Assembly (NCBI GenBank): GCA_021802825.1
Contig: JAJZRG010000016.1
Location: 1-64,000, forward strand
Length of the DNA stretch: 64,000 nt
Reading direction: 5' to 3'
DNA from: Chloroflexota bacterium
GTDB lineage: Bacteria; Chloroflexota; Limnocylindria; Limnocylindrales; CSP1-4
Each line of letters starts with the position of its first letter. The first letter of the stretch is position 1. Below the pieces are notes generated by a model. The model saw only the letters and a program-made list of their open reading frames with translations. It did not search any database and had not been told where the DNA came from. The translations under genes and the position numbers were made by a program. Below are positions 53,366 to 61,957 of the stretch, piece by piece.

Positions 53366-54906
53366 CCGGCTCCGGCCTCGTGACGCTCGTCACCTTCCTG
53401 CCGCTGGTCGGCGCCATCGTCGTCGCGTTCACGAACGGCGAGCGGGCCAACCAGGCGCGCTACGCGGCGCTCGGCTTCGCGCTCCTGACCTGGGTCGTCT
53501 CGCTCGTCATGCTGACCCAGTTCGTCAGCAGCCCCGGCACCACGCAGTTCATCGACCAGGCGCCCTGGATCCCGGCCTTCGGCATCCAGTACAAGGTGGG
53601 CGCCGACGGGCTCTCGATGGTTCTCGTGGTGCTGACCACGACACTCACGTGGATCAGCATCCTCGCCTCCTTCTCCCCGATCCAGAACCGGGTGAAGGAG
53701 TACATGATCTCGTTCCTGGTGCTCGAAGTCGGCATGACCGGCGTGTTCGTGGCCCAGGACCTGTTCCTGTTCTACATCTTCTGGGAAATCGTGCTCGTCC
53801 CGATGTACCTGATCATCGGCATCTGGGGCGGCAAGAACCGCATCTACGCGACGATCAAGTTCGTCCTGTACACCCTCGTCGGCTCGCTGCTGATGCTGGT
53901 CGCGATCCTGGCGACGGCGTTCCTCTACCAGTCGGGCCACGGCGGCTCGTGGGCCAACGCGTTCGACCTCGCGTCGCTGGTCGCCTGGGCGGGCGAGGGC
54001 CATTTCAGCGGCACGTTCGGGATCCTCGCCTTCGGCGCCTTCGCGCTGGCGTTCGCCATCAAGGTCCCGATGTTTCCGTTCCACACCTGGCTGCCCGACG
54101 CGCACGTCGAGGCGCCGACCGCAGGCTCGGTGATCCTGGCCGGCGTCCTGCTCAAGCTGGGCGGCTACGGCTTCATCCGGTTCGCCATCCCGCTGTTCCC
54201 CGAGGCCGCCCACAGCTGGGCGCCGCTGATCATCGTGCTCAGCCTGATCGGCATCATCTACGGCGCGATCGTGGCCCTGGTGCAGCCGGACCTCAAGAAG
54301 CTCGTCGCGTACTCGTCGGTCAGCCACATGGGCTTCGTGACCCTGGGCATCTTCACCTTCCAGCAGCAGGCGCTGCAGGGCGCGATCCTCCAGATGGTCA
54401 ACCACGGGCTCATCACGGGTGCCTTGTTCCTGCTCGTGGGCGTGATCTACGAGCGGACCCACGATCGGACCATCGCCAAGATGGGCGGCCTGGGCGCGGC
54501 GCTGCCCGTGTACTCGGCGGCGCTCGGGTTCTTCGTCTTCGCCTCGGTGGGGCTGCCCGGGCTGTCCGGGTTCGTGGGCGAGTTCCTGACCCTGCTGGGC
54601 ACCTTCGCGGCCATGCCGGCCGCGGCTGTGGTCGCCACCTTCGTCATGATCTTCGCCGCGGGCTACCTGCTCTGGATGCTCCAGCGCATGGCGTTCGGCG
54701 AGCTGTCCGAGTTCCTCAGGGGCCTGGGCTCCCACTTGACGGATATGAAGCCCATCGAGGCCATGACGCTGGTGCCGCTCGGCGCGCTCGTGGTGGTGTT
54801 CGGGCTGTACCCGGGTCTGGTGCTCACCCTTGTCTCGGGCTCGGTCGAGACGACCATCCGCTACGCGACACAGGCCGCGCCCATCGCCCTCGGGCTGTGG
54901 CGGTAG
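53362..54906 (+). CDS. nuoM: Complex I subunit NuoM
   Basis: A 514-residue antiporter-like subunit. FYIFWEIVLVPMYLIIGIWGG (conserved Glu), FAIKVPMFPFHTWLPDAHVEAPTAGSVILAGVLLKLGGYGFIR (Lys and His residues) and VNHGLITGALFLLVGVIYERTHDR are all normal. About fourteen helices. Confidence 0.96.
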   Translation: MTGSGLVTLVTFLPLVGAIVVAFTNGERANQARYAALGFALLTWVVSLVMLTQFVSSPGTTQFIDQAPWIPAFGIQYKVGADGLSMVLVVLTTTLTWISILASFSPIQNRVKEYMISFLVLEVGMTGVFVAQDLFLFYIFWEIVLVPMYLIIGIWGGKNRIYATIKFVLYTLVGSLLMLVAILATAFLYQSGHGGSWANAFDLASLVAWAGEGHFSGTFGILAFGAFALAFAIKVPMFPFHTWLPDAHVEAPTAGSVILAGVLLKLGGYGFIRFAIPLFPEAAHSWAPLIIVLSLIGIIYGAIVALVQPDLKKLVAYSSVSHMGFVTLGIFTFQQQALQGAILQMVNHGLITGALFLLVGVIYERTHDRTIAKMGGLGAALPVYSAALGFFVFASVGLPGLSGFVGEFLTLLGTFAAMPAAAVVATFVMIFAAGYLLWMLQRMAFGELSEFLRGLGSHLTDMKPIEAMTLVPLGALVVVFGLYPGLVLTLVSGSVETTIRYATQAAPIALGLWR

Positions 54907-54916
54907 GAGGCGATAG

Positions 54917-56428
54917 GTGAACCTCTCGGTGAGCCCCGCCGACGCAGTGGCGATGGCCCCGTTCATCGCCGCGGTCCTCGCGGCGATGGCGGTGATCCTT
55001 GTTGACTTCGTGTGGCCGGGGCGCAGGACAGCCGCGCTCCTGACGACGTTCGTGGGCCTCGCGATCGTGGCCGGGCTGATCCTGGTGGCGAATGAGGGCG
55101 CCCGGACGACGCAGAACGGTGTCAGCACGGTGTTCAACGGCTCCTACCGCGTGGACGCGCTGACGACGTTCCTGGACCTGCTGTTCGTCTCCATCGCCGG
55201 GCTCACCGCGGCGTTCGCGCCCGACTACCTGGGCGAGCGCCGACTGCCCGTGGCCGAGTTCAACGCGACGCTGCTGTTCGCGATGACAGGCGCGATGCTC
55301 CTAGCGGGCTCCGCCGACCTTATCGTCCTGTTCCTGGGCCTTGAGCTGATGGTCCTCCCGGGCTATCTGCTCGCCGGCTTCCACAAGAACGACGGCTTCT
55401 CGACCGAGGGTGCGATCAAGTACTTCCTGCTGGGCTCGTTCAGCTCAGCCATTTTCCTGTTCGGCCTGGCGTTCGTGTTCGGCATGACCGGCACGACGCG
55501 GATCGACGGCGTCGCGGGTTACCTGAAGGCGATCGTGGCCGGAACGGCGCCGTTCAGCCCCGCTCTCGGGATGGGCCTCGCGTTCCTGACCACGGGCGTC
55601 GCGTTCAAGATCGCGGCGGTCCCGTTCCACTACTGGACGCCGGACGCCTACCAAGGCTCCCCGACGCCCGTCACCGGCTACCTCTCGGTGGGCCCCAAGG
55701 TGGGCGCCTTCGCGCTGATCATCCGGCTGTTCGCGGGCGCGCTGCTGCCCATGGCGGTGCAGTGGAACGTGGTGATCATCGTCCTCGCCGCGACCACGAT
55801 GACTCTCGGCAACCTGGTGGCGCTCACGCAGGACAACGTCAAGCGGATGCTGGCGTACTCCTCGATCGCGCACACCGGGTACATGCTGGTCGGCTTCGCG
55901 GCGTTCGCCGCCGGCCAGGCGCAGGGCCTCGAGGGGCTGCTCTACTACGGCGCTGCCTACTCGTTCATGAACCTGGGCGCGTTCGCCGTGATCGCCTCGA
56001 TCCAGCGCCGGACCGGCATCACGAGCAACCTCTCGACGTTCGCCGGGCTCATCCGCCGCGAGCCCGCACTCGCCTGGCTCATGACGCTGTTCCTGCTCTC
56101 GCTCACCGGCATTCCGCCGACCGCCGGGTTCTTCGGCAAGTTCTACGTGATCCTGGCGGCGGTCCAGGCCGGGAACACGAACCCATGGCTGACCGGCCTG
56201 GCCGTGCTCGCGATGCTGAATGCGGCCGCGGCGGCCTTCTACTACCTGCGCGTCGTGGTCTACATGTTCATGCGCGACCCGTCAGAGGAGGTCGCCTCGA
56301 TCGGCCACGGGCGGCTCGTGTGGGCCGGGCTGGCGGTCTCGACCGTCATGACGATCGCGCTCGGGCTGTTCCCCGGCATCCTGCTCGGGCTCGTGTCCAG
56401 CGCCGCAGCCGCGGTCCACGTCAACTAA
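54917..56428 (+). CDS. nuoN: Complex I subunit NuoN
   Basis: A 503-residue antiporter-like subunit. FLGLELMVLPGYLLAGF, FKIAAVPFHYWTPDAYQGSPTPVTGYLSVGPKVGAFALIIR, VKRMLAYSSIAHTGYMLVG and LTGIPPTAGFFGKFYV are diagnostic. GTG start with GGAGG six bases upstream. Last gene of the operon. Confidence 0.96.
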   Translation: MNLSVSPADAVAMAPFIAAVLAAMAVILVDFVWPGRRTAALLTTFVGLAIVAGLILVANEGARTTQNGVSTVFNGSYRVDALTTFLDLLFVSIAGLTAAFAPDYLGERRLPVAEFNATLLFAMTGAMLLAGSADLIVLFLGLELMVLPGYLLAGFHKNDGFSTEGAIKYFLLGSFSSAIFLFGLAFVFGMTGTTRIDGVAGYLKAIVAGTAPFSPALGMGLAFLTTGVAFKIAAVPFHYWTPDAYQGSPTPVTGYLSVGPKVGAFALIIRLFAGALLPMAVQWNVVIIVLAATTMTLGNLVALTQDNVKRMLAYSSIAHTGYMLVGFAAFAAGQAQGLEGLLYYGAAYSFMNLGAFAVIASIQRRTGITSNLSTFAGLIRREPALAWLMTLFLLSLTGIPPTAGFFGKFYVILAAVQAGNTNPWLTGLAVLAMLNAAAAAFYYLRVVVYMFMRDPSEEVASIGHGRLVWAGLAVSTVMTIALGLFPGILLGLVSSAAAAVHVN

Positions 56429-56511
56429 CGGAGCTCGCGCGAGTCGGGTCGTCGAGTCGTTGAGCAGCGCCTCCCGGGCTTCCGCTCGCGTCAGTCAGCC
56501 GCGCCCGGCGA

Positions 56512-56793
56512 TCACGAAGGCGATGGCCGAGCCGCTGACGGGGACAAGGACTGCAGCACGCTCGGGCTGGCCGCAGGCGGAGATGAGGGCAAGGGCGCGA
56601 TCAGGCTCGGGCTCGCCGACGGGGCGGGGGCGGGTGTCGGGCTGGGTGACGGCGTCGGAATGACGATCGGGGAGGGCGTCGGCTGAACGGGTGGCGGCGG
56701 AGGGGGCAGGAGCGCTACGGCACCACCGACGACGAGACCCCCCACGAGGATCCCAAGGACTAGCCCGGATCCGATTGCCACTTTCGTCCCCAT
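56512..56793 (-). CDS. Small membrane-anchored Pro/Ser-rich protein
   Basis: About 93 residues from ATG 56793: a single hydrophobic helix (VAIGSGLVLGILVGGLVVGGAVALL) followed by a run of prolines and a Pro/Thr/Ser tail with PTPSPS and APSASPS repeats, probably a wall-spanning or surface stalk. No family recognised. The start is supported by TACGCT seven bases upstream on the minus strand. It is divergent from two sortase-fold genes that have similar Pro/Ser linkers, so a shared cell-surface role is plausible. Confidence 0.55.
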   Translation of the reverse strand: MGTKVAIGSGLVLGILVGGLVVGGAVALLPPPPPPVQPTPSPIVIPTPSPSPTPAPAPSASPSLIAPLPSSPPAASPSVLQSLSPSAARPSPS

Positions 56794-56800
56794 CAGCGCG

Positions 56801-56806
56801 AGCGTA
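56801..56806 (-). promoter_or_regulatory. Leaderless-type -10 element of the Pro/Ser-rich membrane protein gene
   Basis: On the minus strand TACGCT is followed by seven bases and ATG 56793. Confidence 0.45.
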
Positions 56807-56862
56807 CCAGCACCAACGGGTAGGAGCGGTTTGTCGGCGCCGGGAGCTACCATGCGGGCGCC

Positions 56863-57615
56863 ATGCCGAACGCCGCCCGAACCCGCCGCCTCCCGACCGC
56901 CCTGGCGGCGCTCGGGATCCTCGGGGCCCTGGCCCTCGTCGTTGCCGGCTCCGCCAGGCCAGTTGCCCCGTCACCGCTGGCAAGCGGCTCGGTCGTCACG
57001 CTGGCCGTCTCACCCTCGCCGTCCCCGTCGCTCGAGTCGTCGCCGGACCCCACCACGGACGTCTTCGCGTCGGACTCGCCCGCCCCCAGCGGTTCGGCCT
57101 CGCCGTCCCCGTCGCCCACCCGGGCGACGTCAACCGGGAAGGCAGTCACCACTCGTGTGGTCATCGCGGCCCTGGGGATCGACCTGGCCGTGGTCAAGTC
57201 ACCGCCCGCCGATGTCTACCCGTACTGCAACGTGGCGATGTACTTGGGCAGCCCGCTGGGCCAGCCCGGCAGCAAGCGGGCAACCTACATCTTCGCGCAC
57301 GCGCGGGACGGCATGTTCGGCCCCATCTACGAGCTCACGATGGTCAAGCGGACTCCGAACAACATGAAGGGCATGCTCGTGGACGTGTACACGAGCGATT
57401 CGATGAGGCACACCTACAGGATCGCGAAGGTGCTGCCGCACCAGCTGTCGCTCAAGGCACCCTTCGCCGTCCGTTCGGACCAGCTCTGGCTCCAAACCTC
57501 GGAGGGCCCCCGGGGGACGCCGGGCAAGACGCAGGTGGTGGCCAATCCAGTGTCAGTGACACCGGCCGACTACGCCGCGTCCCACCCCAGGGCGCAGCGC
57601 GTCCGCTGTGGCTAG
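56863..57615 (+). CDS. Sortase-fold protein with Ser at the catalytic Cys position, copy 1
   Basis: A 250-residue exported protein: N-terminal membrane anchor (about 13-30), a Ser/Pro/Thr linker (50-95), then a sortase-like beta barrel from residue 97 (VVIAALGIDLAVV). TYIFAHARDGMFGPIYEL contains the His (146) of the sortase active site, but the strand that should read TLxTC reads LWLQTSEGPRG, giving Ser213 in place of the cysteine; Arg217 may be the third residue. A conserved YPYCNVAMY adds a cysteine elsewhere. By architecture it is close to class E/F sortases; whether it is a serine-dependent transpeptidase or a binding protein is open. 47 codons of linker resemble those of its paralogue. 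Confidence 0.7.
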   Translation: MPNAARTRRLPTALAALGILGALALVVAGSARPVAPSPLASGSVVTLAVSPSPSPSLESSPDPTTDVFASDSPAPSGSASPSPSPTRATSTGKAVTTRVVIAALGIDLAVVKSPPADVYPYCNVAMYLGSPLGQPGSKRATYIFAHARDGMFGPIYELTMVKRTPNNMKGMLVDVYTSDSMRHTYRIAKVLPHQLSLKAPFAVRSDQLWLQTSEGPRGTPGKTQVVANPVSVTPADYAASHPRAQRVRCG

Positions 57616-57622
57616 TGGGCCC

Positions 57623-58366
57623 ATGCGCAGCCTGACCCGCTCCCTCCGAGCCCTGTTCGCGAGGCTGGTCCCCGCGGTCCTGACCGCCGCGGGCGTCGTC
57701 ATCGTCACCGCGGGGTTGCTCGCGTACGGCGATCCCTCCACCGCCGGCGCGATGCTGTCGCCGTCCGATGGCGTTCCAGGGCCGATGCCGTCGCTGTCGC
57801 TCGACCTGCCGTCGATTGCCCCCGCCCAGTCCGGTTCATCCGGCTCTCCTGCGCCCTCCGCGTCCGGCGATGCCGTCGTCACGCGCGTCGCCGTTCCGGC
57901 GCTGCGGATCGACCTTCCGGTCGTGGCGGGTCCCCCGGATGGAACGTACCCGTACTGCAATGTGGCGATGTACTACGTCGATCCCAGCCTGGGCCAGCCC
58001 GGCTCGGGCAAGCCGACATACCTGTTCGCCCATGCGCGCGATGGGATGTTCGGGCCGATCTACCGCCTGACCATCCAGCTCGGGACGCCGAACAAGATGG
58101 TCGGCATGCTGGTCCAGGTGTACACGAGCGACAACAGGCTCTACCAGTACGAGATCACCGCGGTCTACCCCCACCAGCTGAACATGAACCGCGCGTTCGA
58201 CGGCAAACAGGAGGAGCTGTGGCTCCAGACCTCCGAGGGCAAGCACGGGACGCCGGGCAAGACGCAGGTCCTCGCCATGCCGCTGTCGGTGTGGAGCGTG
58301 GACCCCAAGCTCGCCCACCCCGCCGTCCCCCAGCAGCTCGTCTGCCCCGACGCCCCGCCGGGCTGA
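57623..58366 (+). CDS. Sortase-fold protein with Ser at the catalytic Cys position, copy 2
   Basis: A 247-residue tandem paralogue of the preceding gene (ATG 57623; a GTG 15 bases upstream, overlapping the previous gene, is possible). Membrane anchor (about 15-35), Ser/Pro linker, and a sortase-like domain with PTYLFAHARDGMFGPIYRL (His137) and LWLQTSEGKHGTPGKTQV, where Ser204 replaces the catalytic Cys. YPYCNVAMYYVDPSLGQPGSGK is shared with copy 1. The substitution in both copies argues against a sequencing error. Confidence 0.7.
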   Translation: MRSLTRSLRALFARLVPAVLTAAGVVIVTAGLLAYGDPSTAGAMLSPSDGVPGPMPSLSLDLPSIAPAQSGSSGSPAPSASGDAVVTRVAVPALRIDLPVVAGPPDGTYPYCNVAMYYVDPSLGQPGSGKPTYLFAHARDGMFGPIYRLTIQLGTPNKMVGMLVQVYTSDNRLYQYEITAVYPHQLNMNRAFDGKQEELWLQTSEGKHGTPGKTQVLAMPLSVWSVDPKLAHPAVPQQLVCPDAPPG

Positions 58367-58558
58367 GGCGGCCCGCGTCGGCCTCGCCGGATACGGGCGA
58401 CGACTCGCGATCCTTCCGCCAGAACGCAAGCATCTCGCACCCAAGCCGCGGCGGAGAGACCTCCCCGGCGGCCGAAGGGGACGAGGTCGGCCCGGGCACC
58501 GCGGTGGGCCGGGCGAAGCCGGGACGAGCGAGGCCGGGTGGCGGCGGGAAGGCCTGGC

Positions 58559-59605
58559 CTAGATCCAGTTGCGCTGGTGGAGGACCCAGGCGAGCACGAA
58601 CGCGGCTACGAACACGCTGCCGGTCACCAGCCAGAAGCCGATCGCCTCGGTGCCCGCGAAGGCCGCGCCCGCCTCGCTCATGCCGAAGATGCCCGCGAAC
58701 GCCGCGATCCCCGCCAGGATCACGGTGACGCCGGTGAGGCGCTTCATGATGACCGAGAGGTTGTTGTTGATCGTGGACAGGTAGACATCGAGCGTGCCCG
58801 CCACGAGGTCACGGTCGTTGTCGAGCTCGTCGGTGACCCGGATTAGGTGGTCGTAGACGTCGCGGAAGTAGACCACGTGCTCGGTCGCGACCAGCGGCAG
58901 ATCGCGGTTCGTGAGCTGGTTGAAGATCTCGCGCGCCGGTGAGGTCGCCCGGCGCAGGCCGATCAGCTCGCGCTTGAGGCCGAACAGGCGCTCCAGCGTC
59001 TGGGGCGTGGCGTTGCGGATCACGTCGTCCTGAAGCGCGTCGATCTGGTCCTCGATGGCGTCCATCACCGGGAACAGCGCGTCCACCAGGCCGTCCGTGA
59101 TGGCGTAGAGCAGGAAGTCGGGGCCGCGCTTGAGGACGGTGCCCGGGTCGCCGTGGAGCTGGTCGAGCGCGAACGGGTCCCAGCCCTCGCCGTGCACGGT
59201 CAGCAGCGAGCGCGGGCCGAGCACGAGGTCCACCTCGACGGTCGTCACCTCCCGGTCGTAGCGCACCGAGAACATGACGATGTGGATCGACCCCTCGATC
59301 TCCTCGAACTTCGCGCGCTGGTTGCGCTCGGCGATGTCCTCCGCGATGAGCGGGTGCAGGTCGAGGAGGGCGGCGATCTCGGTGACGTCGCTGCCGTCGG
59401 GGGCGGTGACGTCCACCCAGACCGTGGCGGCGGGATCGCCCAGGACTTCAGCGAGGCCCTCGTGGTCGGCCAGGGTGACGACGCGCTCGCCGCTCCAGGC
59501 GAACCCGCGCAGGCGTGCCGGGGCTGCGGCGCGCGGCGAGCCTGAGGCCGAGGGCGCGAGGGCGGCGGTTGCGGCGGACGGCTCGCGAGCGGGGTCGGGG
59601 GGCAT
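58559..59605 (-). CDS. corA: CorA-family divalent cation channel with GMS in place of GMN
   Basis: A 348-residue CorA-like protein: acidic cytoplasmic domain, long stalk helix (about 175-290, ending LSTINNNLSVIMKRLTGVTVIL) and two C-terminal membrane helices. The pore motif that is GMN in nearly all CorA proteins reads GMS here (residues 308-310, in AGIFGMSEAG). The loop after it (EAGAAFAGTEAIG) is acidic as usual. The Asn forms the selectivity filter for hydrated magnesium, so conductance or ion choice may differ. ATG start 12 bases after the MFS stop, same strand. Confidence 0.9.
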   Translation of the reverse strand: MPPDPAREPSAATAALAPSASGSPRAAAPARLRGFAWSGERVVTLADHEGLAEVLGDPAATVWVDVTAPDGSDVTEIAALLDLHPLIAEDIAERNQRAKFEEIEGSIHIVMFSVRYDREVTTVEVDLVLGPRSLLTVHGEGWDPFALDQLHGDPGTVLKRGPDFLLYAITDGLVDALFPVMDAIEDQIDALQDDVIRNATPQTLERLFGLKRELIGLRRATSPAREIFNQLTNRDLPLVATEHVVYFRDVYDHLIRVTDELDNDRDLVAGTLDVYLSTINNNLSVIMKRLTGVTVILAGIAAFAGIFGMSEAGAAFAGTEAIGFWLVTGSVFVAAFVLAWVLHQRNWI

Positions 59606-59617
59606 CGGCCTCTCGGT

Positions 59618-61234
59618 CTACGGGCCCGGGGCAGGTACTCCGGCGGTCGCGAGCATACGCCGCCGGGTCTTGAGCAGAAGCGTCGGCACGACGGCAGCCG
59701 CCGTGACCGCCGCGGCCAGGAGGCACACGCCCACCATGATCTGGGCCGCCTCGCTCGCGGCCCAGGCCTCGAGCGCCGCGACCACCTGCCCGTCCCGCAG
59801 CGGGCGGTCCCGGAGGTACTCCGGGATGAACTGCTTGTAGGCGTCGGCCGTGGCGTACACCTGGTCATAGAGCCGGTCGATGGTCGTGGAGCCGTAGGCC
59901 GTGAGGATCGCGAGACCGATGGCCATGCCGGCCATCCGCGCCACCGTGACCACCGCGGCCGCAGCGCCGTATGCGGACGCCTCGACCGCCTGCGTGGCGG
60001 CCGTGGTCCGAGGCGTGACCGTGAGGCCGAAGCCGGCGCCGAACAGCGCCAGGGTGCCCGCCGCGGCGAGGATCGAGGTGTCGGGCGTCCAGCGGGACAT
60101 GAGCGCCAGCCCCGCGACGGACCCGGCGAGGCCCACCAGTGTGACCAGCCGCAACCCGAGCGCGCGCAGCGCCCAGCCCGAGACGAGCGCCCCGACCGCC
60201 GTCGCCGCCGCCAGGGCGCCGAGGGCCACGCGCTGCTCGTCGGGACCGCCGTACAGCACCCGGTCCACGAAGACCGCCGCCCCGACGATCGCTGTGGCGA
60301 GGCCGTAGCCCGTCAGCAGCGACACGAGCGCAGCCGACGCGAATGCCGGCCGCAGGAACAGCCGCGGGTCGAGGAAGGGGTCGCGGACCCGAAGCCCCCT
60401 CGCCACCGCCAGCGGGATCGCCACCAGCGCAGCGAGCGCCAGCCCGCCCGCCACGAGCACCGGATCCAGCCCACCGGCGCCCGCGGCCTGGCGGCTCCCC
60501 AGCAGCGTCAGGGCGCCCAGCGTCCCGACCAGCGCGATGCCGACCAGCGCCCCGCCCGGCAGGTCCACGCGCCCCCGCCGGCGCGGCGTGTCCCAGCCCG
60601 ACGACACCGCCCACGCGATCGCGAGCGCGGCGATGCCCACGGGCACGTTGACATAGAAGACCCACCGCCAGGCCGGGACGAAGAACGAGTCGATCGCGGC
60701 CCCCGCCGGGATGCCGAGCCGGGCCAGCGCCGAATTCGGGTGGACCGCGTCGAGGATCGCGGCGCCCAGGAACGGCCCGGCCGCCATGCCCAGGAATGTC
60801 AGCGCCCCCACGACGCCCAGCGCCCTCGGCCGGGCGCGCCCCTCGAACAGGTGCGCGGCGGCCGAGGTGGCCAGCGGGACCAGCGCGCCTCCGCCCACCG
60901 CCTGGACCAGGCGGGCGGCGATCAGCTGCTCGAGGCTCTGGGAGGCCCCCGCCAGCGCGGAACCGACGGTGAACACGGCGATGGCCGCGAGGAACGGGCG
61001 CCGGTTGCCCCACAGGTCGCCCAGGCGCCCCGCCAGCGGCATCGTGACGACGTAGACCAGCAGGTAGCCGTTGATGATCCAGGAGGCCTCACGCAGGCGC
61101 GTCCAGCCGGCGATGTCGCCCACGATCGCGGGCAGGGCCACCGCCGTGATCATGAGCTCCAGCCCAGCGACGAACACCCCGGTGCCCAGCACCGCCAGGA
61201 GAACCGCGGCCTCGCCGGTCGAGCGTCGCTCCAC
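59618..61234 (-). CDS. MFS transporter, DHA2 (14-helix) drug:proton antiporter family
   Basis: A 538-residue efflux protein with about fourteen helices. ELMITAVALPAIVGDI and WIINGYLLVYVVTMPLAGRLGDLWGNRR (motif A) and GMAAGPFLGAAIL (motif C, antiporter) identify the EmrB/QacA group. The substrate is unknown. The GTG start has TACACT six bases upstream (leaderless). corA follows after 12 bases. Confidence 0.9.
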   Translation of the reverse strand: MERRSTGEAAVLLAVLGTGVFVAGLELMITAVALPAIVGDIAGWTRLREASWIINGYLLVYVVTMPLAGRLGDLWGNRRPFLAAIAVFTVGSALAGASQSLEQLIAARLVQAVGGGALVPLATSAAAHLFEGRARPRALGVVGALTFLGMAAGPFLGAAILDAVHPNSALARLGIPAGAAIDSFFVPAWRWVFYVNVPVGIAALAIAWAVSSGWDTPRRRGRVDLPGGALVGIALVGTLGALTLLGSRQAAGAGGLDPVLVAGGLALAALVAIPLAVARGLRVRDPFLDPRLFLRPAFASAALVSLLTGYGLATAIVGAAVFVDRVLYGGPDEQRVALGALAAATAVGALVSGWALRALGLRLVTLVGLAGSVAGLALMSRWTPDTSILAAAGTLALFGAGFGLTVTPRTTAATQAVEASAYGAAAAVVTVARMAGMAIGLAILTAYGSTTIDRLYDQVYATADAYKQFIPEYLRDRPLRDGQVVAALEAWAASEAAQIMVGVCLLAAAVTAAAVVPTLLLKTRRRMLATAGVPAPGP

Positions 61235-61240
61235 GGGCCG

Positions 61241-61246
61241 AGTGTA
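61241..61246 (-). promoter_or_regulatory. Leaderless-type -10 element of the MFS gene
   Basis: On the minus strand TACACT is followed by six bases and GTG 61234. Confidence 0.45.
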
Positions 61247-61312
61247 CGGGCTGCGGCGGCCCGAAGGGCTGATCGGAGTCGCGCGGGGATCGCCGGGACT
61301 GGGGGCCTGACC

Positions 61313-61957
61313 CTAGACGCTCCGCTTGACGGCCGCGTCCGCGAGGGCGTCGCCAGCCTCGCCGATCCGCAGGCCCACCACGTCCAGGCGCCGGATGAGA
61401 TCGCGCACCTTGAGGAGTGCGACGGTCACCTCGCCGCTTCGGTACAACGAGGCCAGCTCGAGCTCGTAGAGGCGACGGATCTGCGCCCCGGCGCGCTTGG
61501 ACACCGACGCACGCTGCCCGATCTGCGACGGCGCGTCCACGATCGAGCGGACGGCGTCTCGCAGTGACCCGAGGGCGAGGATCACCGCCTCGAGCAGCGG
61601 CACCAGCCTCGGCTCGACCGTCATCTCGAACAGGTCCCACTCGCGGAGGAAGTCGCGCAGGTTGTCCAGAACGTCGTCCACCAGGCGCGAGATGCGGAAC
61701 AGGTCCTCGCGGTCGATCGGTGTCACGAGCGCACGCGACAAGTCGGCCAGCAGCTGGGTGCGGAGTGCGTCGCCCTCGTGCTCGATGATCACGATCCTCT
61801 CCCGGGCGTCCTCGCGGGACGTGATCCCGGAGACGACGTCGCGGGCCAGCCGCGCCCCGGCGATGGTCGCGTCGAGGTGACCCACCAGCAACTGCTCGAA
61901 CACCCGGTTCGAACCGCCGCCGAGGTCGCGGAGCACCCTGAGGAGCGAGTACGTCAT
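61313..61957 (-). CDS. DUF47 (PhoU-like) partner of the PiT transporter
   Basis: A 214-residue all-helical protein of the DUF47/YkaA family. QLLVGHLDATIAGARLARDVVSG, RIVIIEHEGDALRTQLLADLSRALVTPIDREDLFRISRLVDDVLDNLRDFLREWD is the family signature with its metal-binding Glu/Asp residues. ATG 61957 overlaps the pit stop (ATGA); an ATG nine bases upstream is possible. DUF47 genes are commonly paired with pit and probably modulate phosphate uptake. Confidence 0.9.
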   Translation of the reverse strand: MTYSLLRVLRDLGGGSNRVFEQLLVGHLDATIAGARLARDVVSGITSREDARERIVIIEHEGDALRTQLLADLSRALVTPIDREDLFRISRLVDDVLDNLRDFLREWDLFEMTVEPRLVPLLEAVILALGSLRDAVRSIVDAPSQIGQRASVSKRAGAQIRRLYELELASLYRSGEVTVALLKVRDLIRRLDVVGLRIGEAGDALADAAVKRSV

